DNA of 64,000 bases from Fodinibacter sp963747405 (GTDB lineage Bacteria > Actinomycetota > Actinomycetes > Actinomycetales > Dermatophilaceae), in the NCBI GenBank assembly GCA_963747405.1, contig CAVVFG010000018.1:174698-238697 (forward strand), read 5' to 3'. The position numbers and the translations under genes were made by a program. The notes under the pieces were generated by a model. It did not search any database and was not told where the DNA came from. It saw only the letters and a program-made list of their open reading frames with translations. Positions 1 to 8,547 of the stretch are shown here, piece after piece (positions within the stretch are counted from its first letter, which is position 1; each line of letters opens with the position of its first letter).

Positions 1-875
1 TCGATGAGGAACTCCCTCACCGGGCCGCAGCCCTCGTGGTCGAGGTTGACGGCAGGGCCCCACGGCGTGTGGTGCGCCTCGGTGAAGTAGGGGCCGAAGC
101 GCGCGAGGTAGTTGCCGCTGGCCCCCAGGTGGTTGTGCACGACGTCGAGCGCGACCCCCAGGCCGCGCGCGTGGCAGGCGTCGACGAAGCGCTGCAGGGC
201 GGCGGGACCGCCGTAGCCGTCGTGCACCGCCCAGAGGTCGACGCCGTCATAGCCCCAGCCCCAGCGACCGGGGAAGGCGGCCACCGGCATCAGCTCGACG
301 ACGTCGACGCCCAGGTCGAGGAGGTGGTCGAGGCGGCTGAGGGCGGCATCGAGGTTGCCTTCAGGCGTGAAGGTGCCGAGGTGCAGCTCGTAGATGACCG
401 AGCCGAGAACGCCTGCCCCCGAACGCGGCCCGCGCCAGCCGTCGTCGGTCCACGTGAAGGCCGACGGGTCGAAGGTGCGGCTCGGGCCGTGCACCCCGTG
501 CGGCTGCCAGGGGCTGCGCGGGTCGGGCAGGGCCGGCTCGGCGCCGTCGAGCACGAACGCGTAGTCGATCGCCGTGCTGCCTGCCGGGCGGTCCCCCGCA
601 CCGTCGGGCGGGTCGGATGCCGTTCCTCCGGTCCGCGTCGACGCCGGACCGTCCCAGCGCCACCAGCCGTCGCCCGTGGCAGTCATCGGCTCGCGCCGAG
701 GCCGTCCCCGCTGTGACCTATCGGTCGATCCCGGGACGGCATCGCGTCCCCGCTGTGACCTATCGGTCGATCCCGGGACGGCGACCGGGGACCACTCGAT
801 GTCGACCTGCTCCGCCAGCGGAGCCCACACCTCGATGCGGAGCGGTGCCGCTCCCCGACCCCTCTCGGCGTCCAT
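1..875 (-). CDS. treZ: Malto-oligosyltrehalose trehalohydrolase, 3' part beyond the window
   Basis: TreZ hydrolyses the bond between the trehalosyl end and the rest of maltooligosyl-trehalose, releasing trehalose in the cytoplasm. Translation shows an N-terminal domain (IEVWAPLAEQV, DGWWRWDG), the linker VIYELHLGTFTPEGN, and GH13 motifs (VVELMPVAAFPGRWGWGYDGV and LDVVHNHLGASGNY). The catalytic C-terminal part lies beyond the left edge. I chose the ATG at 875 because AAGGGG sits five bases before it; an ATG at 896 is also in frame. It is the third gene of treX-treY-treZ, about 50 bases after treY. Odd feature: residues of the N-terminal domain are interrupted by a twice-repeated VPGSTDRSQRGR peptide encoded by a palindromic DNA repeat at 701-782. 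Confidence 0.93.
   Translation of the reverse strand, partial: MDAERGRGAAPLRIEVWAPLAEQVDIEWSPVAVPGSTDRSQRGRDAVPGSTDRSQRGRPRREPMTATGDGWWRWDGPASTRTGGTASDPPDGAGDRPAGSTAIDYAFVLDGAEPALPDPRSPWQPHGVHGPSRTFDPSAFTWTDDGWRGPRSGAGVLGSVIYELHLGTFTPEGNLDAALSRLDHLLDLGVDVVELMPVAAFPGRWGWGYDGVDLWAVHDGYGGPAALQRFVDACHARGLGVALDVVHNHLGASGNYLARFGPYFTEAHHTPWGPAVNLDHEGCGPVREFLI
701..782. repeat. Two copies of a palindromic unit inside treZ
   Basis: A 37-base sequence is perfectly repeated at 704-740 and 746-782 (period 42 bases, so the reading frame is kept). Each copy is bounded by an inverted repeat (GCCGTCCC with GGGACGGC in copy one, CGTCCC with GGGACG in copy two) and has an inner GACC-TATC-GGTC palindrome. Each adds 14 residues to TreZ. 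The structure suggests a small palindromic mobile repeat followed by tandem duplication; that origin is inference. Confidence 0.85.
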
Positions 876-925
876 GTCCACCCCTTCGTTGCGCATGTCT
901 GTTGCCCGGCCCGACCGACCGCGTC

Positions 926-3388
926 CTAGTCCTGCTTCACCAGCAGCGCCACCGGGCGGTGGGTCAGCAGGGGGGCGAGGCGGACCTCGCCGCCGGCGTA
1001 GACGGCCTCGTCGTCGGACAGCACGTCGTGCCAGGTGCCCGCCGGAAGGGCGACGACCGCGTCGCGGAAACCCCCGGCGGCGGCCAGCAGACCGGCCGCC
1101 CGGGTGGCCACCGTGACGACCCGCGGGCCGTCGTCGTCACCCCGGGCGAAGGCCAGTGCGTGCTCGCTCGTGGTGGGCACGGCGGTGTACGTGGTGCCCT
1201 CCCCCACGAACGCGCCGGCCAGCTCACGGCGCACGCCCAGGGTGCGGGCGGTGACCCGCAGCTTCTCGTCGTCGAGGTCGAAGGCCGGCTCGTCGGCGAG
1301 CACGCGGTCGAGCCGCTCCCCGCGGTCGGTCCAGTCGACCGGGCGGCGGTTGTCGGGGTCGACGAGTGAGAGCGAGACGATCTCGCACCCCTGGTACACA
1401 TCCGGCACGCCCGGCATGGTGAGCTGGATGAGCTTCTGCGACAGCACGTTCGCCCGCACCGACGGCTCGTGCGTGGTGGTCCACTCGTCGAGGTGGCGTT
1501 GGATGTCGGGATCGCGGAACAGCGCCTTCGCATAGGCCACGACCTCATCCTCGTAGTCCGGGTCGCCGTCGACCCAGGCCGTGTGCACCTTGGCCTCTCG
1601 CACGGCCTTGAGGAGGTACTCCTCGAGGCGGGCACCGGTGATCGGCCAGGTGCCGACCAGCGTCTGCCAGACGAGGTACTCGGTGGCACCGTCCACCAGC
1701 GGGGTGCGGCGGTCTGCGGCCAGCTCGCGGGCCGCCTCCAGCCAGGTGGCCCAGCCCTCGCCGTCCTCGGCGAGCACCATGAGCCGGGCCCGCACGTCCT
1801 CGGACCGCTTGGTGTCGTGCGTGGTGAGCGTGGTCATCGACGTCGGCCACGTGGTGACCAGGGCCTCGCACCACACATGCCAGTCGTCGGCCGAGATCGA
1901 CAGGTGGTCGGGGTGCCCGCCCACCTCGTTGGCACCGGCGAGGCGGAACCAGCGGTAGTAGGCGGTGTCCTCGATGCCCTTGGCCATGACCGGCCCGCAG
2001 GTCTGCTGGAAGCGCACCCGGAAGTCGTCGGCCAGGGCGCCGCTGTCGAGCTGCACCGAGGCGAGCTCGCGACCCAGTACCAAAGACACGACGACGTCGA
2101 GCGCCTCGGAGTCGCTCGGTGCCAGGCGGGCCCGGGCCCGCTCGGCCGCGCCGTCGACCACCGCGGCCTGCTCAGGGTCCAGGCCGCGGCCGGGGACGAC
2201 GTACGCGCGGTAGCGGTCCATCGCGACGAGCAGCGCCTCGAGGGCGCGGCGCACGGCGGCGAGGTCGACGTCGACGAGCACGCGCCGGGCGAGCCGCATC
2301 AACCGGTCGACCTCGGCCGCCTGCACGTCGTCGACGACGAGGCGCTTGGCCTCGGCGACCACGTCGTCGAGCGCGACCCGGTCGGGGGCGGCATCCGCCC
2401 ACAGCCGGTCGAGGGCGCCGACCCCGGCCGACGAGGTGAGCACCTGCTGCACCCGCAGCAGGGCGTCGTAGCCGGTGGTGCCGGCGCAGCGCCAGCCGTC
2501 GGGCAGCCGCTCGTCACCCTCGAGGATCTTCTCGACCACGACCCAGGCGTCACCGGTGGCGTCGGCCAGCCGCTCGAGGTAGCCCGCGGGGTCGGCGAGC
2601 CCGTCGGGGTGGTCGATCCGGAAGCCGTCCACCTCACCGTGGCCGTGCAGGGCCAGCAGCAGCGCGTGCGTGGCCATGAACACGATCGGGTCCTCGACCC
2701 GCACCGCCACGAGGGAGGTGACGTCGAAGAAGCGCCGGTAGTTCAGGGCCTCCCCGGCCTCGCGCCAGCTCGAGAGCCGATAGGCCTGCGCCTCGACGAG
2801 CTCGGGTAGCGGCAGCGTCTCGGTGCCCGGCGCCACCGGGAACTCGTCGCCGTAGTGCCGCAGCACCCACTCGTGGCCGGTCGGCCCGCCGTCGTCGGCC
2901 AGCGTCACGTCGCCGCGCTCGAGAGCCTGCTCGACGGTGCCGCCGAGCACCGGCATCAGGATGCGCTCGCCCTCCGCGACCCAGTCGACGTCGAACCAGC
3001 CGGCGTAGGGCGAGCGCCGGCCGTCGCGCAGCAGCGACCAGAACGGCGCATTGAGGTGGGTCGGCTCGGGAACGGTCATGTGGTTGGGCACGACGTCGAC
3101 GATGATGCCGAGCCCCGCGTCCCGGCAGGCCGCGACGAGCCGGGAGAAGCCGGCGCGCCCGCCGGCCTCCTCCGAGATCCGGGTGTGGTCGAGCACGTCG
3201 TAGGCGTGCGTCGACCCGGGCGCCGCCTGGAGCACCGGCGAGAGGTAGAGGTGCGAGACCCCCAGCGAGGACAGGTACCCGACGTGCTGGGCCGCCGCGT
3301 CGAACCCGAAGCCCGCGTGCACCTGGAGCCGGTAGGTCGCCGTGGGGACCACGCGCCCGGGGTCGGGTCGGTGCGTGCCGGCCATCAT
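926..3388 (-). CDS. treY: Malto-oligosyltrehalose synthase
   Basis: TreY isomerises the reducing-end alpha-1,4 linkage of maltooligosaccharides to alpha,alpha-1,1, making maltooligosyl-trehalose. The 820-residue product has GH13 signatures: TATYRLQVHAGFGF near the start, IIVDVVPNHM, FRIDHPDGLADP carrying the catalytic Asp, and LTTHDTKRSEDVRARL, the last typical of TreY. The ATG at 3388 overlaps the TGA of treX (ATGA), which implies translational coupling; the longer in-frame extension upstream lies inside treX and is not needed. TreZ follows after a short gap, so the three genes very probably form one transcript. Confidence 0.96.
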   Translation of the reverse strand: MMAGTHRPDPGRVVPTATYRLQVHAGFGFDAAAQHVGYLSSLGVSHLYLSPVLQAAPGSTHAYDVLDHTRISEEAGGRAGFSRLVAACRDAGLGIIVDVVPNHMTVPEPTHLNAPFWSLLRDGRRSPYAGWFDVDWVAEGERILMPVLGGTVEQALERGDVTLADDGGPTGHEWVLRHYGDEFPVAPGTETLPLPELVEAQAYRLSSWREAGEALNYRRFFDVTSLVAVRVEDPIVFMATHALLLALHGHGEVDGFRIDHPDGLADPAGYLERLADATGDAWVVVEKILEGDERLPDGWRCAGTTGYDALLRVQQVLTSSAGVGALDRLWADAAPDRVALDDVVAEAKRLVVDDVQAAEVDRLMRLARRVLVDVDLAAVRRALEALLVAMDRYRAYVVPGRGLDPEQAAVVDGAAERARARLAPSDSEALDVVVSLVLGRELASVQLDSGALADDFRVRFQQTCGPVMAKGIEDTAYYRWFRLAGANEVGGHPDHLSISADDWHVWCEALVTTWPTSMTTLTTHDTKRSEDVRARLMVLAEDGEGWATWLEAARELAADRRTPLVDGATEYLVWQTLVGTWPITGARLEEYLLKAVREAKVHTAWVDGDPDYEDEVVAYAKALFRDPDIQRHLDEWTTTHEPSVRANVLSQKLIQLTMPGVPDVYQGCEIVSLSLVDPDNRRPVDWTDRGERLDRVLADEPAFDLDDEKLRVTARTLGVRRELAGAFVGEGTTYTAVPTTSEHALAFARGDDDGPRVVTVATRAAGLLAAAGGFRDAVVALPAGTWHDVLSDDEAVYAGGEVRLAPLLTHRPVALLVKQD

Positions 3389-5535
3389 GTCCGGGTGGTC
3401 GTGGCGGCTCCGGACGGCTGCGGCGGCGTCTCGCGCGGGCTGCGCAGGACGATCAGCGAGCGCGGCTGCACCTTGAGCTCGCTGCCGGCGTGGTGCCACT
3501 CGGTGTCGACGATGTCGACGCCCGTGTCGATCTCGGCCACCCAGTGCTCACCCCACTCCGTGCCGGGGAGGACGAAGGAGTCCTCCTGATGGTCGGCGTT
3601 GAACACGACCAGGAAGTCGTCGTCGAGCACGCGGCGACCCCGCAGGTCGGCACTGGCGATGGCCTGGCCGTTCAGGAACACCATGACCGTGCGGGCCTCG
3701 TCGTCGGACCAGGCCGACTCACCCATCAGCTCGCCGGACGGCTGGAACCACGCGATGTCACCCAGCTCGGACTGGCCGCCGTGGTCGGCGCTGCCGGCGA
3801 AGAACCGCCGGCGGCGGAACACGGCGTGGTCGCGGCGCAGGGTGGAGACGGCCGCGGTGAACGCGTAGAGCCGCTTCTGGTCCTCGCTGAGGTCCCAGTC
3901 GACCCAGGCCAGCTCGTTGTCCTGGCAGTAGACGTTGTTGTTGCCCTGCTGGGTGCGGCCGATCTCGTCGCCGTGGGCGATCATCGGCACGCCCTGGCTG
4001 AGCAGCAGGGTCGCGAGGAAGTTGCGCTGCTGGCGCAGCCGGAGTGCGACCACCTCCGGGTCGTCGGTGGGGCCCTCCACTCCGCAGTTCCACGAGCGGT
4101 TGTGGCTCTCGCCGTCGCGGCCCTCCTCGCCGTTGGCCTCGTTGTGCTTGTCGTTGTAGGACACCAGGTCGCGCAGCGTGAACCCGTCGTGGGCGGTGAC
4201 GAAGTTGATCGACGCGATCGGCTTGCGCCCGCTGTGCTCGTAGAGGTCGCTGGACCCGGTGATCCGCGAGGCGAACTCGCCGAGTGTGCTCGGCTCACCG
4301 CGCCAGAAGTCGCGCACGGTGTCGCGGTACTTGCCGTTCCACTCCGTCCACAGCGGCGGGAAGTTGCCGACCTGGTACCCGCCGTCGCCGACGTCCCACG
4401 GCTCGGCGATCAGCTTGACCTGCGAGATCACCGGATCCTGCTGGATGAGGTCGAAGAACGCCGACAGCTTGTCGACCTCGTGGAACTGGCGGGCCAGGGT
4501 CGCCGCGAGGTCGAACCGGAAGCCGTCGACGTGCATCTCGGTGACCCAGTAGCGCAGCGAGTCCATGATCAGCTGCAGCACGTGTGGATGCCGCATGAGC
4601 AGGCTGTTCCCGGTGCCGGTGGTGTCGTAGTAGTGCGCCCTGTTGTCGTCGACCAGCCGGTAGTAGGCCGCGTTGTCGATGCCCCTGAAGCACAGGGTGG
4701 GGCCGAACTCGTTGCCCTCGGCGGTGTGGTTGTAGACGACGTCGAGGATGACCTCGATGTTGACCTCGTGCAGGGCCTTGACCATCGCCTTGAACTCGGT
4801 GACCTGCTCGCCGCGGCGGCCGCGCGAGTAGCCGTTGTGCGGCGCGAGGAAGCCGATGGTGTTGTAGCCCCAGTAGTTGGACAGCCCGCGGTCCTGCAGC
4901 GAGGTGTCCTGCACGAACTGGTGCACCGGCATCAGCTCGATCGCCGTGATGCCGAGCTGGGTGAGGTGGTCGATGATCGCCGGGTGCGCGATCGCGGCAT
5001 AGGTGCCGCGGATCTCCTCGGGCACCTCCGGGTGGGTCATCGTCATCCCCTTGACGTGCGCCTCGTAGATGACCGTCTCGTGGTACTCGTGGCGCGGCGG
5101 GCGGTCGTGGCCCCAGTCGAAGTAGGGGTTGATGACCACCGAGAGCATCGTCTTGCCCAGGTTGTCGTCGGTGTTGCGCTTCTGGGGGTTGGTGAAGTCG
5201 TAGGAGAACAGCGACTGGTCGTTGCTGACCTGGCCCTCGATGGCCTTGGCGTAGGGGTCGAGCAACAGCTTGCTGGGGTCGCAGCGGTGCCCGTTGTCGG
5301 GGTCGTAGGGGCCGTGCACCCGGAAGCCGTACCGCTGTCCGGGCTGCAGGCTGGGGACGTACGCGTGCCAGACGAAGCCGTCGACCTCCGGAAGGTCGAG
5401 GCGGGTCTCGGCGCCCTCGTCGTCGATGAGGCACAGCTCCACCCGCTCGGCCACCTCGCTGAACAGGGCGAAGTTCACGCCGCTGCCGTCGTAGGTGGCG
5501 CCGAGCGGGTACGCCGTTCCGGGCCAGATCTCCAC
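3385..5535 (-). CDS. treX: Glycogen debranching enzyme (isoamylase type)
   Basis: This 716-residue GH13 enzyme cleaves alpha-1,6 branches of glycogen and supplies linear maltodextrins to TreY. Visible landmarks are the N-terminal CBM48-like region (PLGATYDGSGVNFALFS), DVVYNHTAEGNE, GFRFDLAATLAR with the nucleophile Asp, AEPWDVG with the acid/base Glu, and NFVTAHDGFTLRDLV. Length matches GlgX/TreX. I chose GTG at 5535 because GGAAGG lies six bases upstream and homologues begin near EIWPGTAYPLG. It is the first gene of treXYZ and is transcribed divergently from the SDR gene at 5754. It could equally be called glgX; the trehalose context favours treX. Confidence 0.95.
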   Translation of the reverse strand: MEIWPGTAYPLGATYDGSGVNFALFSEVAERVELCLIDDEGAETRLDLPEVDGFVWHAYVPSLQPGQRYGFRVHGPYDPDNGHRCDPSKLLLDPYAKAIEGQVSNDQSLFSYDFTNPQKRNTDDNLGKTMLSVVINPYFDWGHDRPPRHEYHETVIYEAHVKGMTMTHPEVPEEIRGTYAAIAHPAIIDHLTQLGITAIELMPVHQFVQDTSLQDRGLSNYWGYNTIGFLAPHNGYSRGRRGEQVTEFKAMVKALHEVNIEVILDVVYNHTAEGNEFGPTLCFRGIDNAAYYRLVDDNRAHYYDTTGTGNSLLMRHPHVLQLIMDSLRYWVTEMHVDGFRFDLAATLARQFHEVDKLSAFFDLIQQDPVISQVKLIAEPWDVGDGGYQVGNFPPLWTEWNGKYRDTVRDFWRGEPSTLGEFASRITGSSDLYEHSGRKPIASINFVTAHDGFTLRDLVSYNDKHNEANGEEGRDGESHNRSWNCGVEGPTDDPEVVALRLRQQRNFLATLLLSQGVPMIAHGDEIGRTQQGNNNVYCQDNELAWVDWDLSEDQKRLYAFTAAVSTLRRDHAVFRRRRFFAGSADHGGQSELGDIAWFQPSGELMGESAWSDDEARTVMVFLNGQAIASADLRGRRVLDDDFLVVFNADHQEDSFVLPGTEWGEHWVAEIDTGVDIVDTEWHHAGSELKVQPRSLIVLRSPRETPPQPSGAATTTRT

Positions 5536-5604
5536 TGGTTGCCTTCCGTGTGATGTCAAAGGACCAGCGACACTGCTGGGCTGCGGCCGGCCCACCGGCC
5601 CACC

Positions 5605-5622
5605 GCAGTGCACTGCAACCTA
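5605..5622 (-). promoter_or_regulatory. Probable treX promoter with palindrome
   Basis: On the minus strand a TAGGTT -10-like hexamer (5617-5622) is followed by the perfect 12-base palindrome GCAGTGCACTGC (5605-5616), which would cover the transcription start. This is the position expected of a repressor operator. The identity of any regulator is unknown. Confidence 0.4.
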
Positions 5623-5690
5623 CCCTTGCCCGGCGAGGTCAGGAAAACTGCGGGCAGCGGTTCTCCCCCGGCTTGGACAGCGACGGTGGG

Positions 5691-5696
5691 TAGGGT
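5691..5696 (+). promoter_or_regulatory. -10 candidate for the SDR gene
   Basis: TAGGGT matches the TANNNT pattern seen upstream of many genes here and lies 57 bases before the ATG at 5754. I saw no convincing -35 hexamer at 17-base spacing. Confidence 0.35.
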
Positions 5697-5753
5697 CGCA
5701 CACGCCGTGGCGCCGCATCCGAGCGCCGTTTCGTCCCCAACCGGAGGAGTCCC

Positions 5754-6509
5754 ATGTCCAGCCAGCGCGTCGCCATCGTCACCGGAGCGGCTCGAGGCAT
5801 CGGCGCCGCCACCGCGTCGCGGCTCGCCCGCGACGGGTTCGCCGTCGGGGTGCTCGACCTCGACGAGGCCTCCTGCGAGGAGGTGGCCGGCCGCATCCGC
5901 GACGCCGGCGGTCGCGCGCTGGGCGTGGGGGTCGACGTCACGGATGCCGGCCAGGTGGAGGCCGGTGTCGCCCGGGTCGCCGACGAGCTCGGGCCGCCGG
6001 TCGTGCTGGTCAACAACGCCGGCATCATCCGCGACAACCTGATCTTCAAGATGACCGAGGCCGAGTGGGACGCCGTGATGGGCGTGCACCTCAAGGGTGC
6101 CTTCCTCATGACCAAGGCATGCCAGGCGCACATGACCGCGCAGCGCCACGGGCGGGTGGTCAACCTCTCCTCGTCCTCCGCCCAGGGCAACCGCGGCCAG
6201 GCGAACTACTCCGCGGCCAAGGCCGGCCTGCAGGGCTTCACCAAGACCCTGGCGATCGAGCTCGGCAAGTTCGGGGTCACGGCCAACGCGGTGGCGCCGG
6301 GCTTCATCCAGACCGACATGACCGCAGCGACCGCCGCCCGCGTCGGGGTCTCCTTCGAGGACTTCATCGCCCACTCGGCCCAGCAGATCCCTGTCGGCCG
6401 GGTCGGGCAGCCCGACGACATCGCCGCGACGATCGCGTTCCTGGTGTCCGAGGAGGCCGGCTTCGTGTCCGGCCAGGTCATCTACGTCGCCGGCGGACCG
6501 CTCGACTGA
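5754..6509 (+). CDS. Short-chain dehydrogenase/reductase, FabG-like
   Basis: A 251-residue classical SDR. It shows the cofactor motif TGAARGIG (residues 10-17), the NNAG motif, the catalytic Ser in NLSSSSAQG and the YSAAK motif (Tyr-x-x-x-Lys), then the PGFIQTDM loop usual in 3-oxoacyl-ACP/acyl-CoA reductases. It would reduce or oxidise a 3-oxo/3-hydroxyacyl thioester with NAD(P)H in the cytoplasm. The ATG follows a clear GGAGG. It faces the acyl-CoA dehydrogenase gene across a shared hairpin, and the pair suggests fatty-acid or other acyl-CoA metabolism rather than core fatty-acid synthesis. Exact substrate is not shown by the sequence. Confidence 0.88.
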   Translation: MSSQRVAIVTGAARGIGAATASRLARDGFAVGVLDLDEASCEEVAGRIRDAGGRALGVGVDVTDAGQVEAGVARVADELGPPVVLVNNAGIIRDNLIFKMTEAEWDAVMGVHLKGAFLMTKACQAHMTAQRHGRVVNLSSSSAQGNRGQANYSAAKAGLQGFTKTLAIELGKFGVTANAVAPGFIQTDMTAATAARVGVSFEDFIAHSAQQIPVGRVGQPDDIAATIAFLVSEEAGFVSGQVIYVAGGPLD

Positions 6510-6510
6510 C

Positions 6511-6545
6511 GGATGCCGGCCGCTCGTGGCGAGCGGACGGCATCC
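6511..6545. terminator. Bidirectional hairpin terminator
   Basis: GGATGCCG and CGGCATCC form the outer stem and CGCTCG with CGAGCG the inner stem around a TGG loop. It lies between the convergent SDR and acyl-CoA dehydrogenase genes. There is no T-run, as is usual in high-GC actinobacteria. Confidence 0.7.
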
Positions 6546-6565
6546 CGGCGGTGCTGTGGGGCTGC

Positions 6566-7711
6566 TCAGAGGCCGAGGTCCCGGCCGATGAGCTCCTTCA
6601 TGATCTCGTTGGAGCCGGCCCAGATCTTGGTGACCCGGGCGTCGCGCCAGGCACGGGCCACGCGGTACTCGTTCATGTAGCCGTAGCCGCCGTGCAGCTG
6701 CACGCACTCGTCGAGCACGTCGTTCTGCACCTGGGCGCTCCACCACTTGGCCTTGGCGGCGTCGACCGCCGAGAGCCTGCCCTCGGCGTGCGCCTCGATG
6801 CAGTCGTCGATGTACGCCTCGGCGACCTCGATCGAGGTCACCAGCTCGGCGATCTTGAACTTGTTGTGCTGGAAGGATCCGATCGACTGGCCGAAGGCCT
6901 TGCGCTCCTTGGCGTACTCGATCGTCTCGAGCAGGATCTGCTTGGCGTGCGCCACGTTCGCGCAGGCGGCGCCGACCCGCTCCTGGGGCAGGCGCTGCAT
7001 CATCGCGATGAACCCCATGCCCTCGTCGCCGATCCGGTTGCCGTCGGGCACCCGCACGTCGGTGAAGAACAGCTCGGCGGTGTCGCTCTCCTCCTGGCCC
7101 ACCTTGTCGAGCTTGCGCCCGCGGGTGAAGCCCTCCATGCCGTCCTCGACCATGAACAGCGTGATGCCCTTGGCGCCCTTGCTCGGGTCGGTGCGGGTGG
7201 CGACGATGACCAGGTCGGCCTGGTAGCCGTTGGTGATGAAGGTCTTGGACCCGTTGAGGATCCACGTGTCGCCGTCGCGCGCCGCGGAGGTCTTCAGCGC
7301 CGCGAGGTCGGAGCCGCCGCCGGGCTCGGTCATCGCGATGGCGCAGATCTTCTCGCCGGCGGCCATCGCGGGCAGCCAGCGCTCCTTCTGCTCCTGGGTG
7401 CCGAGGTCGACGATGTAGGGCGGGCAGACGTCGCTGTGGATGCCGAAGCACGAGCCGACCGCCGCGTTGAACCCGTTGAGCACCTCGGCCGCCACCGCGT
7501 TGAAGCGGTAGTCGCCGGCACCCATGCCGCCGAACTCCTCGGGGATGTCGAGGCCGAACAGCCCCTGCGAGCCGGCCTCCTTCCAGATGTCACGGTCGAT
7601 CGAGTGCACCTCGAGCATCTGCTCGGCGCGCGGCTTGAGGGTGCGCTCGACGAACTCGCTCACCGAGGCGCGGAAGTCCTCGTGCTCGGGACCGTAGATG
7701 TTGCGGGGCAT
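6566..7711 (-). CDS. Acyl-CoA dehydrogenase
   Basis: A 381-residue FAD enzyme that introduces the alpha,beta double bond into an acyl-CoA and passes electrons to ETF. Family signatures are AIAMTEPGGGSDLAALKT (residues about 120-137), VPDGNRIGDEGMGF, QRLPQERVGAACANVAHAKQ, and the C-terminal QLHGGYGYMNEYRVARAWRDARV with TKIWAGSNEIMKELIGRDLGL-like ending. The catalytic base cannot be assigned safely from sequence alone. The ATG follows GGAGGAG. It is divergent from the TetR gene at 7787 with a palindromic operator between them, so regulation by that TetR is likely. Substrate chain length is not determinable here. Confidence 0.94.
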   Translation of the reverse strand: MPRNIYGPEHEDFRASVSEFVERTLKPRAEQMLEVHSIDRDIWKEAGSQGLFGLDIPEEFGGMGAGDYRFNAVAAEVLNGFNAAVGSCFGIHSDVCPPYIVDLGTQEQKERWLPAMAAGEKICAIAMTEPGGGSDLAALKTSAARDGDTWILNGSKTFITNGYQADLVIVATRTDPSKGAKGITLFMVEDGMEGFTRGRKLDKVGQEESDTAELFFTDVRVPDGNRIGDEGMGFIAMMQRLPQERVGAACANVAHAKQILLETIEYAKERKAFGQSIGSFQHNKFKIAELVTSIEVAEAYIDDCIEAHAEGRLSAVDAAKAKWWSAQVQNDVLDECVQLHGGYGYMNEYRVARAWRDARVTKIWAGSNEIMKELIGRDLGL

Positions 7712-7752
7712 GGAACTCCTCCGGGACGGCTCGGGATGACGCGCCAGGCGTT

Positions 7753-7770
7753 ACTAAGCGCTTGCTTAGT
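7753..7770. promoter_or_regulatory. TetR-type operator
   Basis: ACTAAGC-GCTT-GCTTAGT is a perfect 7-base inverted repeat with a 4-base centre, lying between the divergent acyl-CoA dehydrogenase and TetR genes. It overlaps TAGTCT (7767-7772), a -10 candidate for the TetR gene, and TTAGTA (7752-7757 on the minus strand), a -10 candidate for the dehydrogenase. It resembles operators of lipid-metabolism TetR repressors. Confidence 0.75.
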
Positions 7771-7786
7771 CTCGCGGTGGTGCGGC

Positions 7787-8455
7787 ATGCTGTCAACCGT
7801 GCCGACGCCCACACCGCTGAGCGAGTCCGCGGTCCTCGACGCCCTCGCCCCCGACGGCGGGCGCTCCGAGGCGGTCGGCGACGTCACCGACACCGCCGTG
7901 CGGATCATGCTCGCCGCGGCCGACGCCTTCGCCGATCGCGGCTTCCACGCCACCACCACCCGCGACATCGCCTCGCGCGCCGGGCTCTCGCCTGCGGGGG
8001 TCTACGTGCACTTCACCTCCAAGGAAGTGCTGCTGTTCGAGCTGAGCCGGCGGGGCCACGCCCGGGCCCGCGACCTGCTCGTCGCAGCAGCCGGGCAGGC
8101 GCCCAACCCCACCGAGGCGCTGCGCGACATCATCGGCGGCTTCTCGCGCTGGCACGCCGAGCACTACGAGCTCGGCCGCATCGTCCAGTTCGAGTTCCGG
8201 CACCTGAGCCCCGAGCACCGCGACGCCGTGCTCGGCCTGCGCAAGGAGATCGACAACGTCGTGGCGGGGGTGCTGCGCGACGGGGTGGAGACCGGCGAGT
8301 TCGACGTCGACGACGTTCCCGGCACCGCGCTGGCGCTGCTCTCGATGGCCATCGACGTCGCCCGCTGGTACGCCCCCGACGTGCGGCGCACCCCGGCGAT
8401 GATCGAGACCTCCTACGGCGCGCTGGCCGTGCGGCTGGCGCAAGCGACCGGCTGA
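7787..8455 (+). CDS. TetR-family repressor of the adjacent acyl-CoA dehydrogenase
   Basis: A 222-residue regulator with an N-terminal helix-turn-helix (about residues 37-83: ADRGFHATTTRDIASRAG, then LSPAGVYVHFTSKEVLLFEL), and a C-terminal ligand domain rich in helices. Such proteins usually bind an acyl-CoA or related ligand and release DNA. The ATG at 7787 is used because it gives a normal N-terminus; a GTG shortly after is possible. The operator at 7753-7770 overlaps its likely promoter, so autorepression and control of the divergent dehydrogenase are the simplest reading. Confidence 0.88.
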   Translation: MLSTVPTPTPLSESAVLDALAPDGGRSEAVGDVTDTAVRIMLAAADAFADRGFHATTTRDIASRAGLSPAGVYVHFTSKEVLLFELSRRGHARARDLLVAAAGQAPNPTEALRDIIGGFSRWHAEHYELGRIVQFEFRHLSPEHRDAVLGLRKEIDNVVAGVLRDGVETGEFDVDDVPGTALALLSMAIDVARWYAPDVRRTPAMIETSYGALAVRLAQATG

Positions 8456-8535
8456 GCTGCGGCCCGCGCGGGCATCCCGCGCCCGCAGCCGGCGCGGCGC
8501 GGCTGGGGTGGACCCGGCCCGACGCCGGGCCCGGC

Positions 8536-8541
8536 TACAGT
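8536..8541 (+). promoter_or_regulatory. Leaderless -10 (TACAGT)
   Basis: TACAGT lies six bases before the GTG at 8548, so the mRNA would begin at or very near the start codon. Confidence 0.6.
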
Positions 8542-8547
8542 GTCGCG

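Noticed and set aside
896..896. Upstream ATG of treZ
   Set aside because: The ATG at 875 has AAGGGG at good spacing, while the one at 896 has no clear ribosome-binding site.
3490..5553. 687-codon open frame on the plus strand opposite treX
   Set aside because: It is an antisense shadow of a well-supported TreX gene, with repetitive Val/Glu/Asp/Leu-rich composition and no ribosome-binding site or family motif.
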